A DNA stretch of 64,000 bases from Bradyrhizobium sp. CCGB12. GTDB taxonomy: Bacteria > Pseudomonadota > Alphaproteobacteria > Rhizobiales > Xanthobacteraceae. Below the pieces are notes generated by a model that saw only the letters and a program-made list of their open reading frames with translations, searched no databases and was not told the origin of the DNA. Positions within the stretch are counted from its first letter, which is position 1. Every line of letters begins with the position of its first letter. This document shows positions 8,449 to 17,617 of this stretch, in pieces. A program made the position numbers and the translations under genes. The stretch covers positions 4,650,001 to 4,714,000 of the forward strand of contig NZ_JANADO010000001.1 in the NCBI RefSeq assembly GCF_024199845.1, written 5' to 3'.

Positions 8449-9846
8449 TCAGTTGCCGGCCACCTCCTTGATGCGCACGATCATGTCGTCGACGGCCTTC
8501 TCGACCGGCACCTTGTTGGTGACGATGGCGTTCACGGCCTTCATCCAGACGTTCTCGTTGTTGAGCGTGGTGAACTTGTAGTTCTTGCTCATCTCGTAGC
8601 CGCCGACGCCGGCGAAGAACTGGTCGCGCACCGCGCGACGATGAATGTCGCCGTCCCAGAAGGCGGACTTCTGGGCCGCGGTCTTGACCGGGAACCAGCG
8701 GCCGAGCGCGCCTTCGATATAGGGCTGGAGGTTTTCATCGCGCAGCAGGAACGAGACGAACTCCTTGGCGCGCTCCTTGTTCTTGGCCTGCTCGAAGATC
8801 AGACCGACCACCACGGACCCGCGGGTGTGGACCGGCGTGCCATCGGGCTTGTTGGGCCAGACCATGGTGCGGATGCGCTCGTAATAGTTCTTCTTCGCTT
8901 CCTCGCGCTGCTCGGCGGTGAGCGTTTCATTGGTGGAATCGTCCAGCCACTTGCCCGGGAGCGAAACCGTCGAATTGTGCGTCATGATCGTCGTCTTGTT
9001 GTGGAAGGCGACGTTGTTGTCGGGATCCTTCCAGCTCGTCGCCGATTGCGGCGTGCAGCCCTTCGCGGCGATCTCGACGTAGTCCTTCATGGCGGCGACG
9101 AGACCCGCCTTCACCTTGGGATCGTCGACCAGCAGCTTGCCGTTATCGTCGACGAGCACGACGTTGTAGGCATCCATGAACACCAGGAACGAGATGAAGC
9201 TGTCGGTGGCGTCGACGCCCATGGGATGGCCGATGCCGTAGATGCGCTTGCCGGATGCCTTGCGAACCGCCGGCTGCGCCTTGTCGCACCAGAACGACCA
9301 GAAGCCCTTCCAGTCCTTCGGGATGTCGGCCTCCTTGAGGCCTCCCTCCTCGAGCATGTCCTTCCAATAGTGCAGATGCAGCGTCGCCTGCTTCAGCGGG
9401 AAGGCGTAGTAGGCCTTCGCCTTGGTCTTGTCATTGTAAAGCATGACGGTTTCGAGCGCCTGCGGAGCGAACTCGCCCTTGATCGGCGCGAGGACTGAGG
9501 TCAGATCGACCAGCTTGCCCTCCGAAGCCCACTTGCCTGCGCCCTGGAAATGGTAGGTGTCCGCATAGGTGACGTCGGGCGGACTGCCGGCATCGAGCGC
9601 CGCCACCAGCTTCGGCATCATGTCCTGCGTCGCATATTGCGACAGCTCGACCTTGACGCCGGTCTTGGCTTCGAACTTCTTGATGACGTCGAGTAGCGCG
9701 TCTTCCTCGGCCTTGTAGTAGCCCTTGTTCCACCAGACGACGAGCTTCTCCTCGGCCGCTGCCGGGCTCACCGTCGCCATCGCCGGCACCAGCAGGGAAA
9801 CCGCCATCGCGCAGTTTCTGATCCATCGCAAAAGGCTGTCACGCAT
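8449..9846 (-). CDS. ABC transporter extracellular solute-binding protein (sugar type)
   Basis: 465-residue family 1 solute-binding protein. The N-terminus MRDSLLRWIRN plus a hydrophobic stretch ending SPAAAEE is a Sec signal peptide; the mature part starts KLVVWWNKGYY, typical of carbohydrate-binding proteins. The start at 9846 has AAAGAGGAAA upstream; a longer reading to 9933 would overlap the operator palindrome at 9917-9930. No permease or ATPase genes are adjacent, so it must use transporter subunits encoded elsewhere or be a remnant. It follows the LacI gene on the same strand and precedes the aldolase gene. Confidence 0.85.
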   Translation of the reverse strand: MRDSLLRWIRNCAMAVSLLVPAMATVSPAAAEEKLVVWWNKGYYKAEEDALLDVIKKFEAKTGVKVELSQYATQDMMPKLVAALDAGSPPDVTYADTYHFQGAGKWASEGKLVDLTSVLAPIKGEFAPQALETVMLYNDKTKAKAYYAFPLKQATLHLHYWKDMLEEGGLKEADIPKDWKGFWSFWCDKAQPAVRKASGKRIYGIGHPMGVDATDSFISFLVFMDAYNVVLVDDNGKLLVDDPKVKAGLVAAMKDYVEIAAKGCTPQSATSWKDPDNNVAFHNKTTIMTHNSTVSLPGKWLDDSTNETLTAEQREEAKKNYYERIRTMVWPNKPDGTPVHTRGSVVVGLIFEQAKNKERAKEFVSFLLRDENLQPYIEGALGRWFPVKTAAQKSAFWDGDIHRRAVRDQFFAGVGGYEMSKNYKFTTLNNENVWMKAVNAIVTNKVPVEKAVDDMIVRIKEVAGN

Positions 9847-9916
9847 CGTCGTTTCCTCTTTCGTCCCGTCCCGGCGAGAGCCGCCGACTGTTTTCATGGC
9901 TTTTCGGACGGCGTTA

Positions 9917-9930
9917 TGTAAGCGCTTACA
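9917..9930. promoter_or_regulatory. LacI-family operator palindrome
   Basis: TGTAAGCGCTTACA is a perfect 14-bp palindrome with the central CG typical of LacI/GalR operators. Symmetry extends outward by three more pairs (GTT/AAC) after one mismatch. It lies 71 bases before the binding-protein start and beside the LacI gene, so it is very probably that regulator's site. Confidence 0.8.
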
Positions 9931-10003
9931 CAACGACTGTCAAGCAACCTCTCGGGGGGCATTTTGCGCGCCATCGAGGGGAAGGAGCATTGCCGCGGGT
10001 GCT

Positions 10004-11059
10004 TCAGCGGGCTCTCGCCTTGCCGGTACTCTCGCGGATTTTCAGAACAGGCACGACTTCCCGGGGTTGTGCCCGCCCCTGCTTGCCTGCGATGACGGCG
10101 AGAAGCTCGTTGGCCGCCAAGACGCCGATCTCTTGGTTGTCGACCTTCATCGTCGTGAGGGCGGGAGAGAAGCGCGACGAGATCGCAAGGTCATCGAAGC
10201 CGGTGATGGAAAAATCCCGGGGCGCCTCCCGGCCGGATTCGCGCGCGGCCATCAAGGCCCCGAGCGCCAGATTGTCATTGCCGCAAATGATCGCGGTCGG
10301 CCGGGCACCAACTGTTCGCGTCATCAATTTCGCCAGACTTTCCGCGCCGAATTCCAGCGTCGAAGGTCCCATCAACAGGTCCTGCGCCGAGATCTCCAGA
10401 CCATCGGTCGCGAGCGCGTCGCCGATGCCGCAAAGCCTTTCCCTGACACGGTCGTTGTTGGTGTCTGGCTGAAAGATGGCGGCAAACCGGCGATGGCCGA
10501 GAGACAGCAGGTGCTCCGTCATGCGATGGAAGGCCGCGCGATTGTCGAAGCCGACGCACGGATGCCGTGACAGCTTGTTGTAGGAGTATGTCACGACATA
10601 GGGGATGCCCCGAGAATTGAGCGCGTCAAAAAGCTCGGGCGGATGGCTTTCGCCGACGACGGCAAGCGCCTCCACGCCTCGCGCAAGCATCGCATCGGCC
10701 TGTCTCAAGCCTTCGTCCGGATCGTAGTTCGAGCATCCCAGGAACAGCGTGAAGCCGCGCTCGCTGAAGACGCTCTGCATGCCGCTGATCTGGTGCGCGA
10801 AGATTTCGTTGTCGAGCGTCGGGATGATGGCGCCCGCGATGTGCGTCCTGCGCGACGCGAGCGCCCGTCCGGCCGCATTCGGAATCCAGTTCAGGGCACG
10901 CGCGGCGTCCTTGACCCGCTGCCTGACCTCTTCGGAAACCTTCTCCGGCTCGTTGAATGCGCGCGATACGGTCGCGGTCGAGACATTGGCCTTGCGGGCA
11001 ACCTCCTCGAGCTTGACGCGGCCGCTGCCCTCGCGCGCTCTCTTTGAACCAGCTGTCAT
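10004..11059 (-). CDS. LacI family transcriptional regulator
   Basis: 351 residues. The DNA-binding helix-turn-helix is VKLEEVARKANVSTATVSRA at about residues 15-34, followed by the hinge segment ALNWIPNAAGRALAS and a periplasmic-binding-protein-like effector domain starting near GAIIPTLDNEIF. It lies upstream of the solute-binding protein gene, with a LacI-type operator between them, so it probably represses the binding-protein/aldolase unit and responds to the transported sugar or a product. Effector unknown. Confidence 0.92.
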   Translation of the reverse strand: MTAGSKRAREGSGRVKLEEVARKANVSTATVSRAFNEPEKVSEEVRQRVKDAARALNWIPNAAGRALASRRTHIAGAIIPTLDNEIFAHQISGMQSVFSERGFTLFLGCSNYDPDEGLRQADAMLARGVEALAVVGESHPPELFDALNSRGIPYVVTYSYNKLSRHPCVGFDNRAAFHRMTEHLLSLGHRRFAAIFQPDTNNDRVRERLCGIGDALATDGLEISAQDLLMGPSTLEFGAESLAKLMTRTVGARPTAIICGNDNLALGALMAARESGREAPRDFSITGFDDLAISSRFSPALTTMKVDNQEIGVLAANELLAVIAGKQGRAQPREVVPVLKIRESTGKARAR

Positions 11060-11134
11060 CCCGACTTTCGGTCGAATGCGATCGATCAGTGCTTCGCCAT
11101 GGTATTCCGGCGCGGACAGGCTGTGCGAAAAATC

Positions 11135-11209
11135 TGGCTGGGGCGGGAGGGATCGAACCTCCGAATGGCGGAATCAAAATCCGCTGCCTTACCGCTTGGC
11201 TACGCCCCA
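11135..11209 (-). tRNA. tRNA-Gln (anticodon TTG), CCA encoded
   Basis: The minus strand folds as a 75-nt tRNA. The acceptor stem TGGGGCG pairs with CGCCCCA, the discriminator is G, and CCA is encoded. The anticodon arm is GCGGA-TTTTGAT-TCCGC, giving anticodon TTG, which reads CAA (Gln). The T arm contains GGTTCGATCCC. The flanking region to 11458 holds no gene I can support. Confidence 0.95.
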
Positions 11210-11458
11210 ACTGCGAGGGGACGCGGAAGATCGGGCTACCGCGGATTCCCCTCAGGTGCTGCCGGTCTATAGGGAGCGGCGCGGCATTTCAACCGCCTGG
11301 AGGGGCAAAATACCGCACGGGCCCAACGACCGCCCTCCTCACTTTATTATGGACCCCGGTGGCTTCGCTCCGGGCCGGCGCCATCCCCGCCTTCCGGCCA
11401 TTGAGACCGCCCCCGTTTCGTGGGAATACGGCGCCAATATTGTCCACGGGAGTGAGCC

Positions 11459-13237
11459 ATGGCCTACCGCGCGCCGATCTCTGACATGCTGCTGTCGCTC
11501 AACCATGGCGCGGGCCTGAAGGCCGCCGTGGAGGCCGGCCATTACGGCGATTTCGACGCGGACATTGCCGCGGCCGTGCTGGAGGAAGCCGGGAAGTTCG
11601 CAACCGACGTGCTGGCGCCGCTCAACCAGGTCGGCGACGAGCACGGCATCAAGCTTAGCGACGGCAAGGTCACGACCGCGCCGGGCTGGCCCGACGCCTA
11701 CAAGCGCTGGACCGAGGGCGGCTGGAACGCCGTCTCGGGCCCCGAAGATTTTGGCGGCCAGGGCCTGCCGCTTGCGATCAACGCCGCCTGCACCGAGATC
11801 TGGAGCGCCGCCAACCTCGCTTTCGGCCTCTGCCCGCTGCTGACGGCGTCCGCGATGGAGGCGCTGGAGGCGCATGGCAGCGACGAGCTGAAGAAAATCT
11901 ATCTCGAGAAGCTTATCTCCGGTGAATGGACCGGCACGATGCAGCTCACCGAGCCGCAGGCCGGCTCCGACGTCGGCGCGCTGCGCACCCGCGCCGATCG
12001 GCAGGCCGACGGCACCTACCGCATCAAGGGGACGAAGATCTTCATCACCTATGGCGAGCACGACATGACCGACAACATCGTGCATTTCGTGCTGGCGCGC
12101 CTGCCCGACGCGCCCGTCGGCACCAAGGGGATCTCGCTGTTCCTCGTGCCGAAGTTCATGGTCAATGAAGACGGCTCGCTGGGACAGCGCAACGACATCT
12201 ATGCGAGCGGCGTCGAGCACAAGCTCGGCATGCATGCCTCTCCGACCTGCACCATGACCATGGGCGATCATGGCGGCGCGATCGGCTTCCTGGTCGGCGA
12301 AGAGAACCAGGGCATGCGCTGCATGTTCACGATGATGAACCAGGCCCGCCTCGGCGTCGGCCTGGAGGGCGTCGGCGTCGCCGATCGCGCCTATCAGCAG
12401 GCGCTGTCCTACGCCCAGGAGCGCAAGCAGGGCCGCGCCGTCGGCAAGAAGGGCGACGGCTCGGATGCGATCTTCGTCCATCCCGACGTCAAGCGCATGC
12501 TGATGCGGATGCGGGCGCAGACTGCGGCCGCGCGCACCATCTGCTATGCGACCGCGGTCGCGATCGACGTCTCCACCCGCGCCAAGGACGCGAAGGTGCG
12601 CACTGAGGCGGCCGCGCGCGCGGCGCTGCTGACGCCGATCGCAAAGGGCTATTCCACCGACATCGGCAACGAGGTCGCTTATCTCGGCGTGCAGGTGCAT
12701 GGCGGCATGGGCTTCATCGAGGAGACCGGCGCTGCGCAGCATTATCGCGATGCCCGCATCACGGCGATCTACGAAGGCACCAACGGCATCCAGGCGATCG
12801 ACCTCGTCACGCGCAAGCTCGCGGCCAATGGCGGTGCCTCGGTCTGGGCGCTGCTCGACGAGCTCTCGACAACCGTCAGCCAAGTCGAGGCCTCAAACGA
12901 TCCCGCCTTCGGCACCACGGGCACGAAGCTGCGCGAGGCGCTGCAGGCATTGACGCGCACCAGCAAGTGGCTGTTGGAGCGCGTTGCCTCCGCACCGAAC
13001 GAGGCGCTCGCCGGCGCGACGCCGTATCTCCAGCAATTCGGCGCCACGCTCGGCGGCTGCATGCTGGCCTCCGAGGCGCTCGCCGCCAAGGCCGACGGCA
13101 CCGCGGATGCCGCACGCTACGTCTCGCTCGCGCGCTTCTTCGCCGAGAACATCACGGTGCAGGCGCCTTCGCTCGAGCGCACGGTGACCGAGAGCGCGGA
13201 GTCGGTCGCGGCAGCGGACGCGGTGTTGCTGGGATAA
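11459..13237 (+). CDS. Acyl-CoA dehydrogenase with C-terminal extension (DmdC-like)
   Basis: 592 residues, longer than ordinary 380-400-residue acyl-CoA dehydrogenases because of an extra C-terminal domain (about 465-592), the layout of the DmdC/AcdA-type subfamily. FAD-binding signature MQLTEPQAGSDVGALRTRA; the catalytic glutamate is probably in AIYEGTNGIQA. These flavoenzymes desaturate acyl-CoA thioesters and pass electrons to ETF; DmdC itself acts on 3-methylmercaptopropionyl-CoA, but many homologues have other substrates. It appears monocistronic. Exact substrate unknown. Confidence 0.9.
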   Translation: MAYRAPISDMLLSLNHGAGLKAAVEAGHYGDFDADIAAAVLEEAGKFATDVLAPLNQVGDEHGIKLSDGKVTTAPGWPDAYKRWTEGGWNAVSGPEDFGGQGLPLAINAACTEIWSAANLAFGLCPLLTASAMEALEAHGSDELKKIYLEKLISGEWTGTMQLTEPQAGSDVGALRTRADRQADGTYRIKGTKIFITYGEHDMTDNIVHFVLARLPDAPVGTKGISLFLVPKFMVNEDGSLGQRNDIYASGVEHKLGMHASPTCTMTMGDHGGAIGFLVGEENQGMRCMFTMMNQARLGVGLEGVGVADRAYQQALSYAQERKQGRAVGKKGDGSDAIFVHPDVKRMLMRMRAQTAAARTICYATAVAIDVSTRAKDAKVRTEAAARAALLTPIAKGYSTDIGNEVAYLGVQVHGGMGFIEETGAAQHYRDARITAIYEGTNGIQAIDLVTRKLAANGGASVWALLDELSTTVSQVEASNDPAFGTTGTKLREALQALTRTSKWLLERVASAPNEALAGATPYLQQFGATLGGCMLASEALAAKADGTADAARYVSLARFFAENITVQAPSLERTVTESAESVAAADAVLLG

Positions 13238-13255
13238 GGCGACGACGCAGGCAAC

Positions 13256-13386
13256 CCGTCATCCTGAGGTGCGAACCATGGGGCGCAATGCGTCCCATGG
13301 AGAGCCTCGAAGGATGAGCGGCCCCGATGCAGCCGGGCCGTCGCCCTTCGAGGCCTCCGCTTCGCTCCGGCACCTCAGGGTGACGG
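13256..13386. repeat. Palindromic intergenic repeat, CCTGAGGTGC type
   Basis: The outer arms CCGTCATCCTGAGGTGC and GCACCTCAGGGTGACGG match at 16 of 17 pairs and enclose smaller palindromes, including CCATGGG/CCCATGG. I recognise it as a common non-coding palindromic repeat of Bradyrhizobium genomes. The right arm runs into the 3' end of the MFS gene and supplies its stop codon. Confidence 0.8.
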
Positions 13387-14628
13387 TGATAGATTGTGCG
13401 ACTCTTTCGGGCGTTTGCCCGGCCGCCAAAGCACGACGCCCGCCGCGACGAGATCGAGCACGACGCACAGGGCGAACGCCGTCGTGTAATTGCCGGTGAA
13501 GCTCCGCACCAGGCCGACGATGCCGGGGCCGAAGGCGCTGACGATGCCGCTGATCGAGGTGCCCAGGCCCATCGCGGCCGCGAAGGCGGCAGAGCCGATC
13601 TCGCGCTGGATGATCAGCGGCGGGAACGTGATCATGTTGCCGATCGAGAAGCCGTAGACGGCGCAGCAGGCCAGCAGCACGGTCGGACTCGTGCTCTGGA
13701 GCAGCACGAAGAGAGCGGCGGCCTGGCTCGTCATCGACGCCGCGCAAGCGAGCCGCGGATCCAGTCTATCGACGAACAGGCCGAGCGACACGCGGCCGAC
13801 CACCGCCATCGCCGCCATGACGGTGACCGCGAGCCCTGCGGCCGAGCGGCCGATCAGCGGTTCGAGAAATGTCACCTGATGAATGATGAAGCCCATCTGC
13901 GCCAGCAGCGCGATCGCGATCGGCAGCACCATGGTCCAGAAAGCCGCGTTGGCGAGCAGCGCCTTGCGCGGGTGAGGCGGCGCGGCCGCGCCGTCACCGG
14001 AGGGACGTCCGCCCGATGCGTGCGACGCCCCCGCGGGCCAGCCGATGAACGTCACGACCACGGGCAGCACCAGCACCATCATCGCGAATGTGACCACCAG
14101 CATCGCGGAACGGAAGCCGATGCTGCCGGTCAGCGACAGCAGCAACGGGATGAGGATGATGCCGCCGCAGGTCGCGCCGTTGAAGGCGAGGCTGAGCGCG
14201 AGACCGCGGCGCTGCTCGAACCAGGAGTTCAGTACGGTCGCAATCACCACGGTGCCCATGCCGGTCCAGCCGACCGACATCAGCGCATAGGCGAGATAGA
14301 GCTGCCAGGGCGTCTGCATCAGCGCCAGCAGCATGGTCGAGGCGCCGAGCGCCGACAGGCCGCACAGGATCAGCGCGCGCAGCCCGATGCGGGCGAGCAG
14401 ATCGTCGGTGAAAATGACGAGGACCGAGGTCAGGAGGAACGAGAAGGTGCTGGCCGCGGAGACCAGCGTGCCCGGCCAGCCATGGGCGCGCTGGAGCTCC
14501 GCGAGATAGACGCCCTGGCCGTAGAGGCCGAAGCCGAACATGAAGAAGGCCATCAGGAAACAGGCCACCACCACGCGCCAGCCGCGATAGCGCAGCGAGG
14601 ATTCGTCAACACGCGTTGCTGAAATCAT
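13375..14628 (-). CDS. MFS transporter (monocarboxylate-porter/OFA-like)
   Basis: 417-residue major facilitator with about twelve membrane segments. It starts with a charged tail and RGWRVVVACFLMAFFMFGFG, then LLARIGLRALILCGL around the motif-A loop, and a central cytoplasmic loop rich in Gly/Ser/Ala/Pro (about 205-225). It resembles OFA/monocarboxylate-type carriers, but the substrate cannot be assigned. The last few codons (ending SPSP and stop) lie inside a palindromic repeat, so the C-terminus may have been altered by the repeat. It is divergent from the enoyl-CoA hydratase gene with a 263-bp gap. Confidence 0.85.
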   Translation of the reverse strand: MISATRVDESSLRYRGWRVVVACFLMAFFMFGFGLYGQGVYLAELQRAHGWPGTLVSAASTFSFLLTSVLVIFTDDLLARIGLRALILCGLSALGASTMLLALMQTPWQLYLAYALMSVGWTGMGTVVIATVLNSWFEQRRGLALSLAFNGATCGGIILIPLLLSLTGSIGFRSAMLVVTFAMMVLVLPVVVTFIGWPAGASHASGGRPSGDGAAAPPHPRKALLANAAFWTMVLPIAIALLAQMGFIIHQVTFLEPLIGRSAAGLAVTVMAAMAVVGRVSLGLFVDRLDPRLACAASMTSQAAALFVLLQSTSPTVLLACCAVYGFSIGNMITFPPLIIQREIGSAAFAAAMGLGTSISGIVSAFGPGIVGLVRSFTGNYTTAFALCVVLDLVAAGVVLWRPGKRPKESHNLSPSP

Positions 14629-14891
14629 CGATGGAGCAATCGGTCAAAGGAAAAGGAACCAGGCGCAATCGTGCCCCACAACCACCGGTTTTTCAAATGA
14701 AACATTGTAGCCGATTGTTGCAATCGCGCAACGGCACATGATGAGCGATTCGGCCGGCCTCGCACCGGCCACGTCACGAGATCGGAGTCGAAAAGCTCGA
14801 GCCAGCGCATTGGCACGCCTGCAAGATGATGTAGGCTGACGCCAGCGAGACTCGCCAACGGCAAGAGTCGCGGCGACCGCAGGGGGCTCTC

Positions 14892-15650
14892 ATGCCGAAT
14901 GGCAATATCGTCGTCACCGAGGAGCGTGGAACGCGCGTGATCACCCTGCGTCGTCCGAGCAAGAAGAACGCGATCACGCAGGACATGTATCGGGAGATGG
15001 GCCACGCGATCGACACCGCGCAGAACAACCCCGACATCCGCTGCATGATCATCACCGGCGGCTCCGGCGTGTTCACCGCCGGCGACGACATCGACGATTT
15101 CATGCGCGCCGACACCTCGCGCCCCGCGACGCTGTCGGAGGGTACGAAATTCCTCTATTCGCTCGCGCTCAACGCCAAGCCGATCATCGCAGCCGTGGAC
15201 GGCGCTTCGATCGGCATGGGCACCGTGATGCTGTTCCACTGCGACTACGTGCTCGCCTCGAACGCTGCGACCTTCTCCGCACCCTATATCCATCTCGGGC
15301 TCGTTCCGGTCGGCGCCGCCAGCCTCTTGATGCCGAACACGATGGGCTATCAGCGCGCCTTCGCGATGCTGGTGATGGGGCGGACCTTCACCGCCGCCGA
15401 GGCGCACGCCGCAGGCTTCGTCAACACCGTGGTCTCGCCGGGACACACCGAGGTCGAGGCGCGCAAGGTGGCGCGCGAAATCTGCCGGCTGCCGGCCGAT
15501 GCGGTCGCGACCTCGCGCAAGCTCCTGCGCGCCCCGCCCGAAGAGCTCACCCGCCGCATCGACCAGGAAGGCCATCTGTTCGGCGAGCGGCTGAAGTCGG
15601 AAGAGGCGGTGGCGGCGTTCAATGCGTTTGCGAACAGGAAGAAGAGATAG
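14892..15650 (+). CDS. Enoyl-CoA hydratase/isomerase family protein
   Basis: 252-residue crotonase-fold enzyme. The oxyanion-hole segments GVFTAGDDIDDF and VDGASIGMGTVMLFHCDYVL, and the ITLRRPSKKNAI N-terminus, are standard for the family. The aspartate in GDDIDD sits where many isomerase-type members differ from classical hydratases, so hydratase versus isomerase cannot be fixed. GCAGGGGGCTCTC precedes the ATG. The 14629-14891 gap to the divergent MFS gene has no gene. Confidence 0.88.
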   Translation: MPNGNIVVTEERGTRVITLRRPSKKNAITQDMYREMGHAIDTAQNNPDIRCMIITGGSGVFTAGDDIDDFMRADTSRPATLSEGTKFLYSLALNAKPIIAAVDGASIGMGTVMLFHCDYVLASNAATFSAPYIHLGLVPVGAASLLMPNTMGYQRAFAMLVMGRTFTAAEAHAAGFVNTVVSPGHTEVEARKVAREICRLPADAVATSRKLLRAPPEELTRRIDQEGHLFGERLKSEEAVAAFNAFANRKKR

Positions 15651-15677
15651 GGGGGCTGGCGCGCGCCTCATCCACGC

Positions 15678-15783
15678 CGTCATTCCGGGGCGCGCGAAGC
15701 ACGAACCCGGAATCCATCAAGCAGCAGAGCCGGTGGATGAATGGATTCCGGGCTCGACGCTGCGCGTCGCCCCGGAATGACGA
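15678..15783. repeat. Palindromic intergenic repeat, CATTCCGGGGCG type (copy 1)
   Basis: Outer arms CGTCATTCCGGGGCG and CGCCCCGGAATGACG are perfect complements; inner arms GGAATCCAT and ATGGATTCC also pair. The same core recurs at 35184, 56554 and, shortened, at 57991. Non-coding. Confidence 0.8.
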
Positions 15784-15829
15784 CAACAACCTTCGTGAAA
15801 TCTTCGCCGGGAATGACTAGTCTGGTTCC

Positions 15830-17488
15830 ATGCGACATCTCCTCCGCCTGACCGCCTTCACGCTCGCCCTCGCCACCCTCCCCGCCTCGGCCCAGACCGC
15901 CGCGCCGGTCGATCTGCGCATCCTCGCGATCAACGATTTTCACGGCAATTTGCGTCCGCCGCCGGGCGGCATCCGCATCGGAGATCCCGAGGACAAGGCC
16001 AAGAAGGTCATGGTGGCGGCCGGCGGGGCCGAATACATGGCGACGCTGATCAAGCAGCTGCGCGAAGGACACAGGAACACGATCTTCGTCGCCGCCGGCG
16101 ACCTGATCGGCGCGAGCCCGTTCCTGTCGGCAATGTTCCACGACGAGCCTTCGATCGAGTCGCTCTCGATGATGGGGCTCGCGATCAGTTCGGTCGGCAA
16201 TCACGAATTCGACGAGGGCAAGACCGAGCTGCTGAGAATGCAGAACGGCGGCTGCCATCCGGTCGACGGCTGCCAGGGACCGCATCCCTTCACGGGCGCC
16301 AAATTCCACTATCTCGCGGCCTCCACCATCGAGACCGCGACGGGCAAGAGCGTGCTGCCGCCCTACGAGATCCGGGAGTTCGAAGGCATCCCCGTCGCCT
16401 TCATCGGCCTGACCTTGAAAGAGACCGCGGGCATCGTGTCGCCATCAGGCATTGCCGGTCTCGAATTCCGCGACGAAGCCGAGACGGTGAACGCGCTGGT
16501 ACCGCAGTTGAAGGCGCGCGGCGTCGAAGCGATCGTGGTGCTGATCCATCAGGGCGGAGAGCCCTCAGGCGATTACAATGAATGCCCCGCCATTACCGGG
16601 CCCATCGTCGACATCGTCAAGAAATTCGATCGTGCCGTCGACGTCGTCGTCAGCGGACATACCCATCGCGCCTATGTCTGCGATATCGACGGACGGCTCG
16701 TCACCAGCGGCGACAAATACGGCACGCTGGTCACGGCCATCGATCTCAAGCTCGATCCGGCAACGCACGACATCGTGAGTGCCAAGGGCGAGAACGTCAT
16801 CGTCGCCAATGCCTCGCTGGCGAAGGACCCCGAGCAAACCGCGCTGATCGAGGCCTATGACAAGCTGTCGGCGCCGATCGCCAACCGGCCGGCCGGATCG
16901 GTGACGCAGACGCTGTCGCGCGTGCCGAACGAAGCCGGCGAAAGCGCGCTCGGCGATGTCATCGCCGATGCGCAATTGTTCGCAACCCGCGACGCCAAGG
17001 ATGGCGCCGCCGTCATCGCGCTCACCAATCCCGGCGGCATCCGCACCGATATTGTTCCGAAGGAGAACGGCGCGATCACGTTCGGCGATGTCTTCGCCAG
17101 CCAGCCGTTCCGCAATCGCCTCGTCACCATGACGCTGACGGGCAGCCAGCTCAAGGACATGCTGGAACAGCAATGGTTGGACCCGAAGCGGCCGCGGATC
17201 CTCCAGGTGTCGAACGGATTCAGCTATGCCTGGGATGCGGCGAAGCCATTCGGCGAGCGCGTGATCCCTGAGAAGATGACGCTGAGCGGCAGGCCGATCG
17301 AAGCCGGGAGCGGCTACCGCATCACCCTCAACGACTACCTCGCCGTCGGCGGCGACGGCTTTACCGTCGCCAAACAGGGCACGGCGCCACAATATGGCGG
17401 CTACGACGCGGACGCGCTGTTCGCGTTCTTCCGGGCGCACGGGCCGATCGGTCCACTACCACCGACCCGCATCCTGCGCGTGAATTGA
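15830..17488 (+). CDS. Periplasmic bifunctional metallophosphatase/5'-nucleotidase
   Basis: 552 residues. The signal peptide (MRHLLRLTAFT through LPASAQ) is followed by a calcineurin-like metallophosphatase domain with LAINDFHGN, AAGDLIGASPF, GNHEFDEG and VSGHTHRAY metal-ligand motifs. A 5'-nucleotidase C-terminal domain follows from about residue 350, with NPGGIRTD and NDYLAVGGDGFT. This layout is typical of UshA-like periplasmic enzymes that hydrolyse nucleotides or UDP-sugars for nucleoside and phosphate salvage. No operon partner is visible. The gene starts 46 bases after a palindromic repeat. Confidence 0.92.
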   Translation: MRHLLRLTAFTLALATLPASAQTAAPVDLRILAINDFHGNLRPPPGGIRIGDPEDKAKKVMVAAGGAEYMATLIKQLREGHRNTIFVAAGDLIGASPFLSAMFHDEPSIESLSMMGLAISSVGNHEFDEGKTELLRMQNGGCHPVDGCQGPHPFTGAKFHYLAASTIETATGKSVLPPYEIREFEGIPVAFIGLTLKETAGIVSPSGIAGLEFRDEAETVNALVPQLKARGVEAIVVLIHQGGEPSGDYNECPAITGPIVDIVKKFDRAVDVVVSGHTHRAYVCDIDGRLVTSGDKYGTLVTAIDLKLDPATHDIVSAKGENVIVANASLAKDPEQTALIEAYDKLSAPIANRPAGSVTQTLSRVPNEAGESALGDVIADAQLFATRDAKDGAAVIALTNPGGIRTDIVPKENGAITFGDVFASQPFRNRLVTMTLTGSQLKDMLEQQWLDPKRPRILQVSNGFSYAWDAAKPFGERVIPEKMTLSGRPIEAGSGYRITLNDYLAVGGDGFTVAKQGTAPQYGGYDADALFAFFRAHGPIGPLPPTRILRVN

Positions 17489-17617
17489 TCAGAAAACGGG
17501 CCGGCGCGGCACGACCCTTTGCCATTGCCGTTCAAACGCCTAGATTGGGTTTTGCATTGCGTTTTGGCGCCGGATGCGCCAAGCGAGTCAAGAGCCGTTT
17601 TCTGTGAGGCCGACCTG

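Noticed and set aside
8170..9498. 442-codon plus-strand frame opposite the solute-binding protein gene
   Set aside because: Antisense shadow with Arg/His-rich composition. It would also have supplied a permease-like size, but has no membrane segments.
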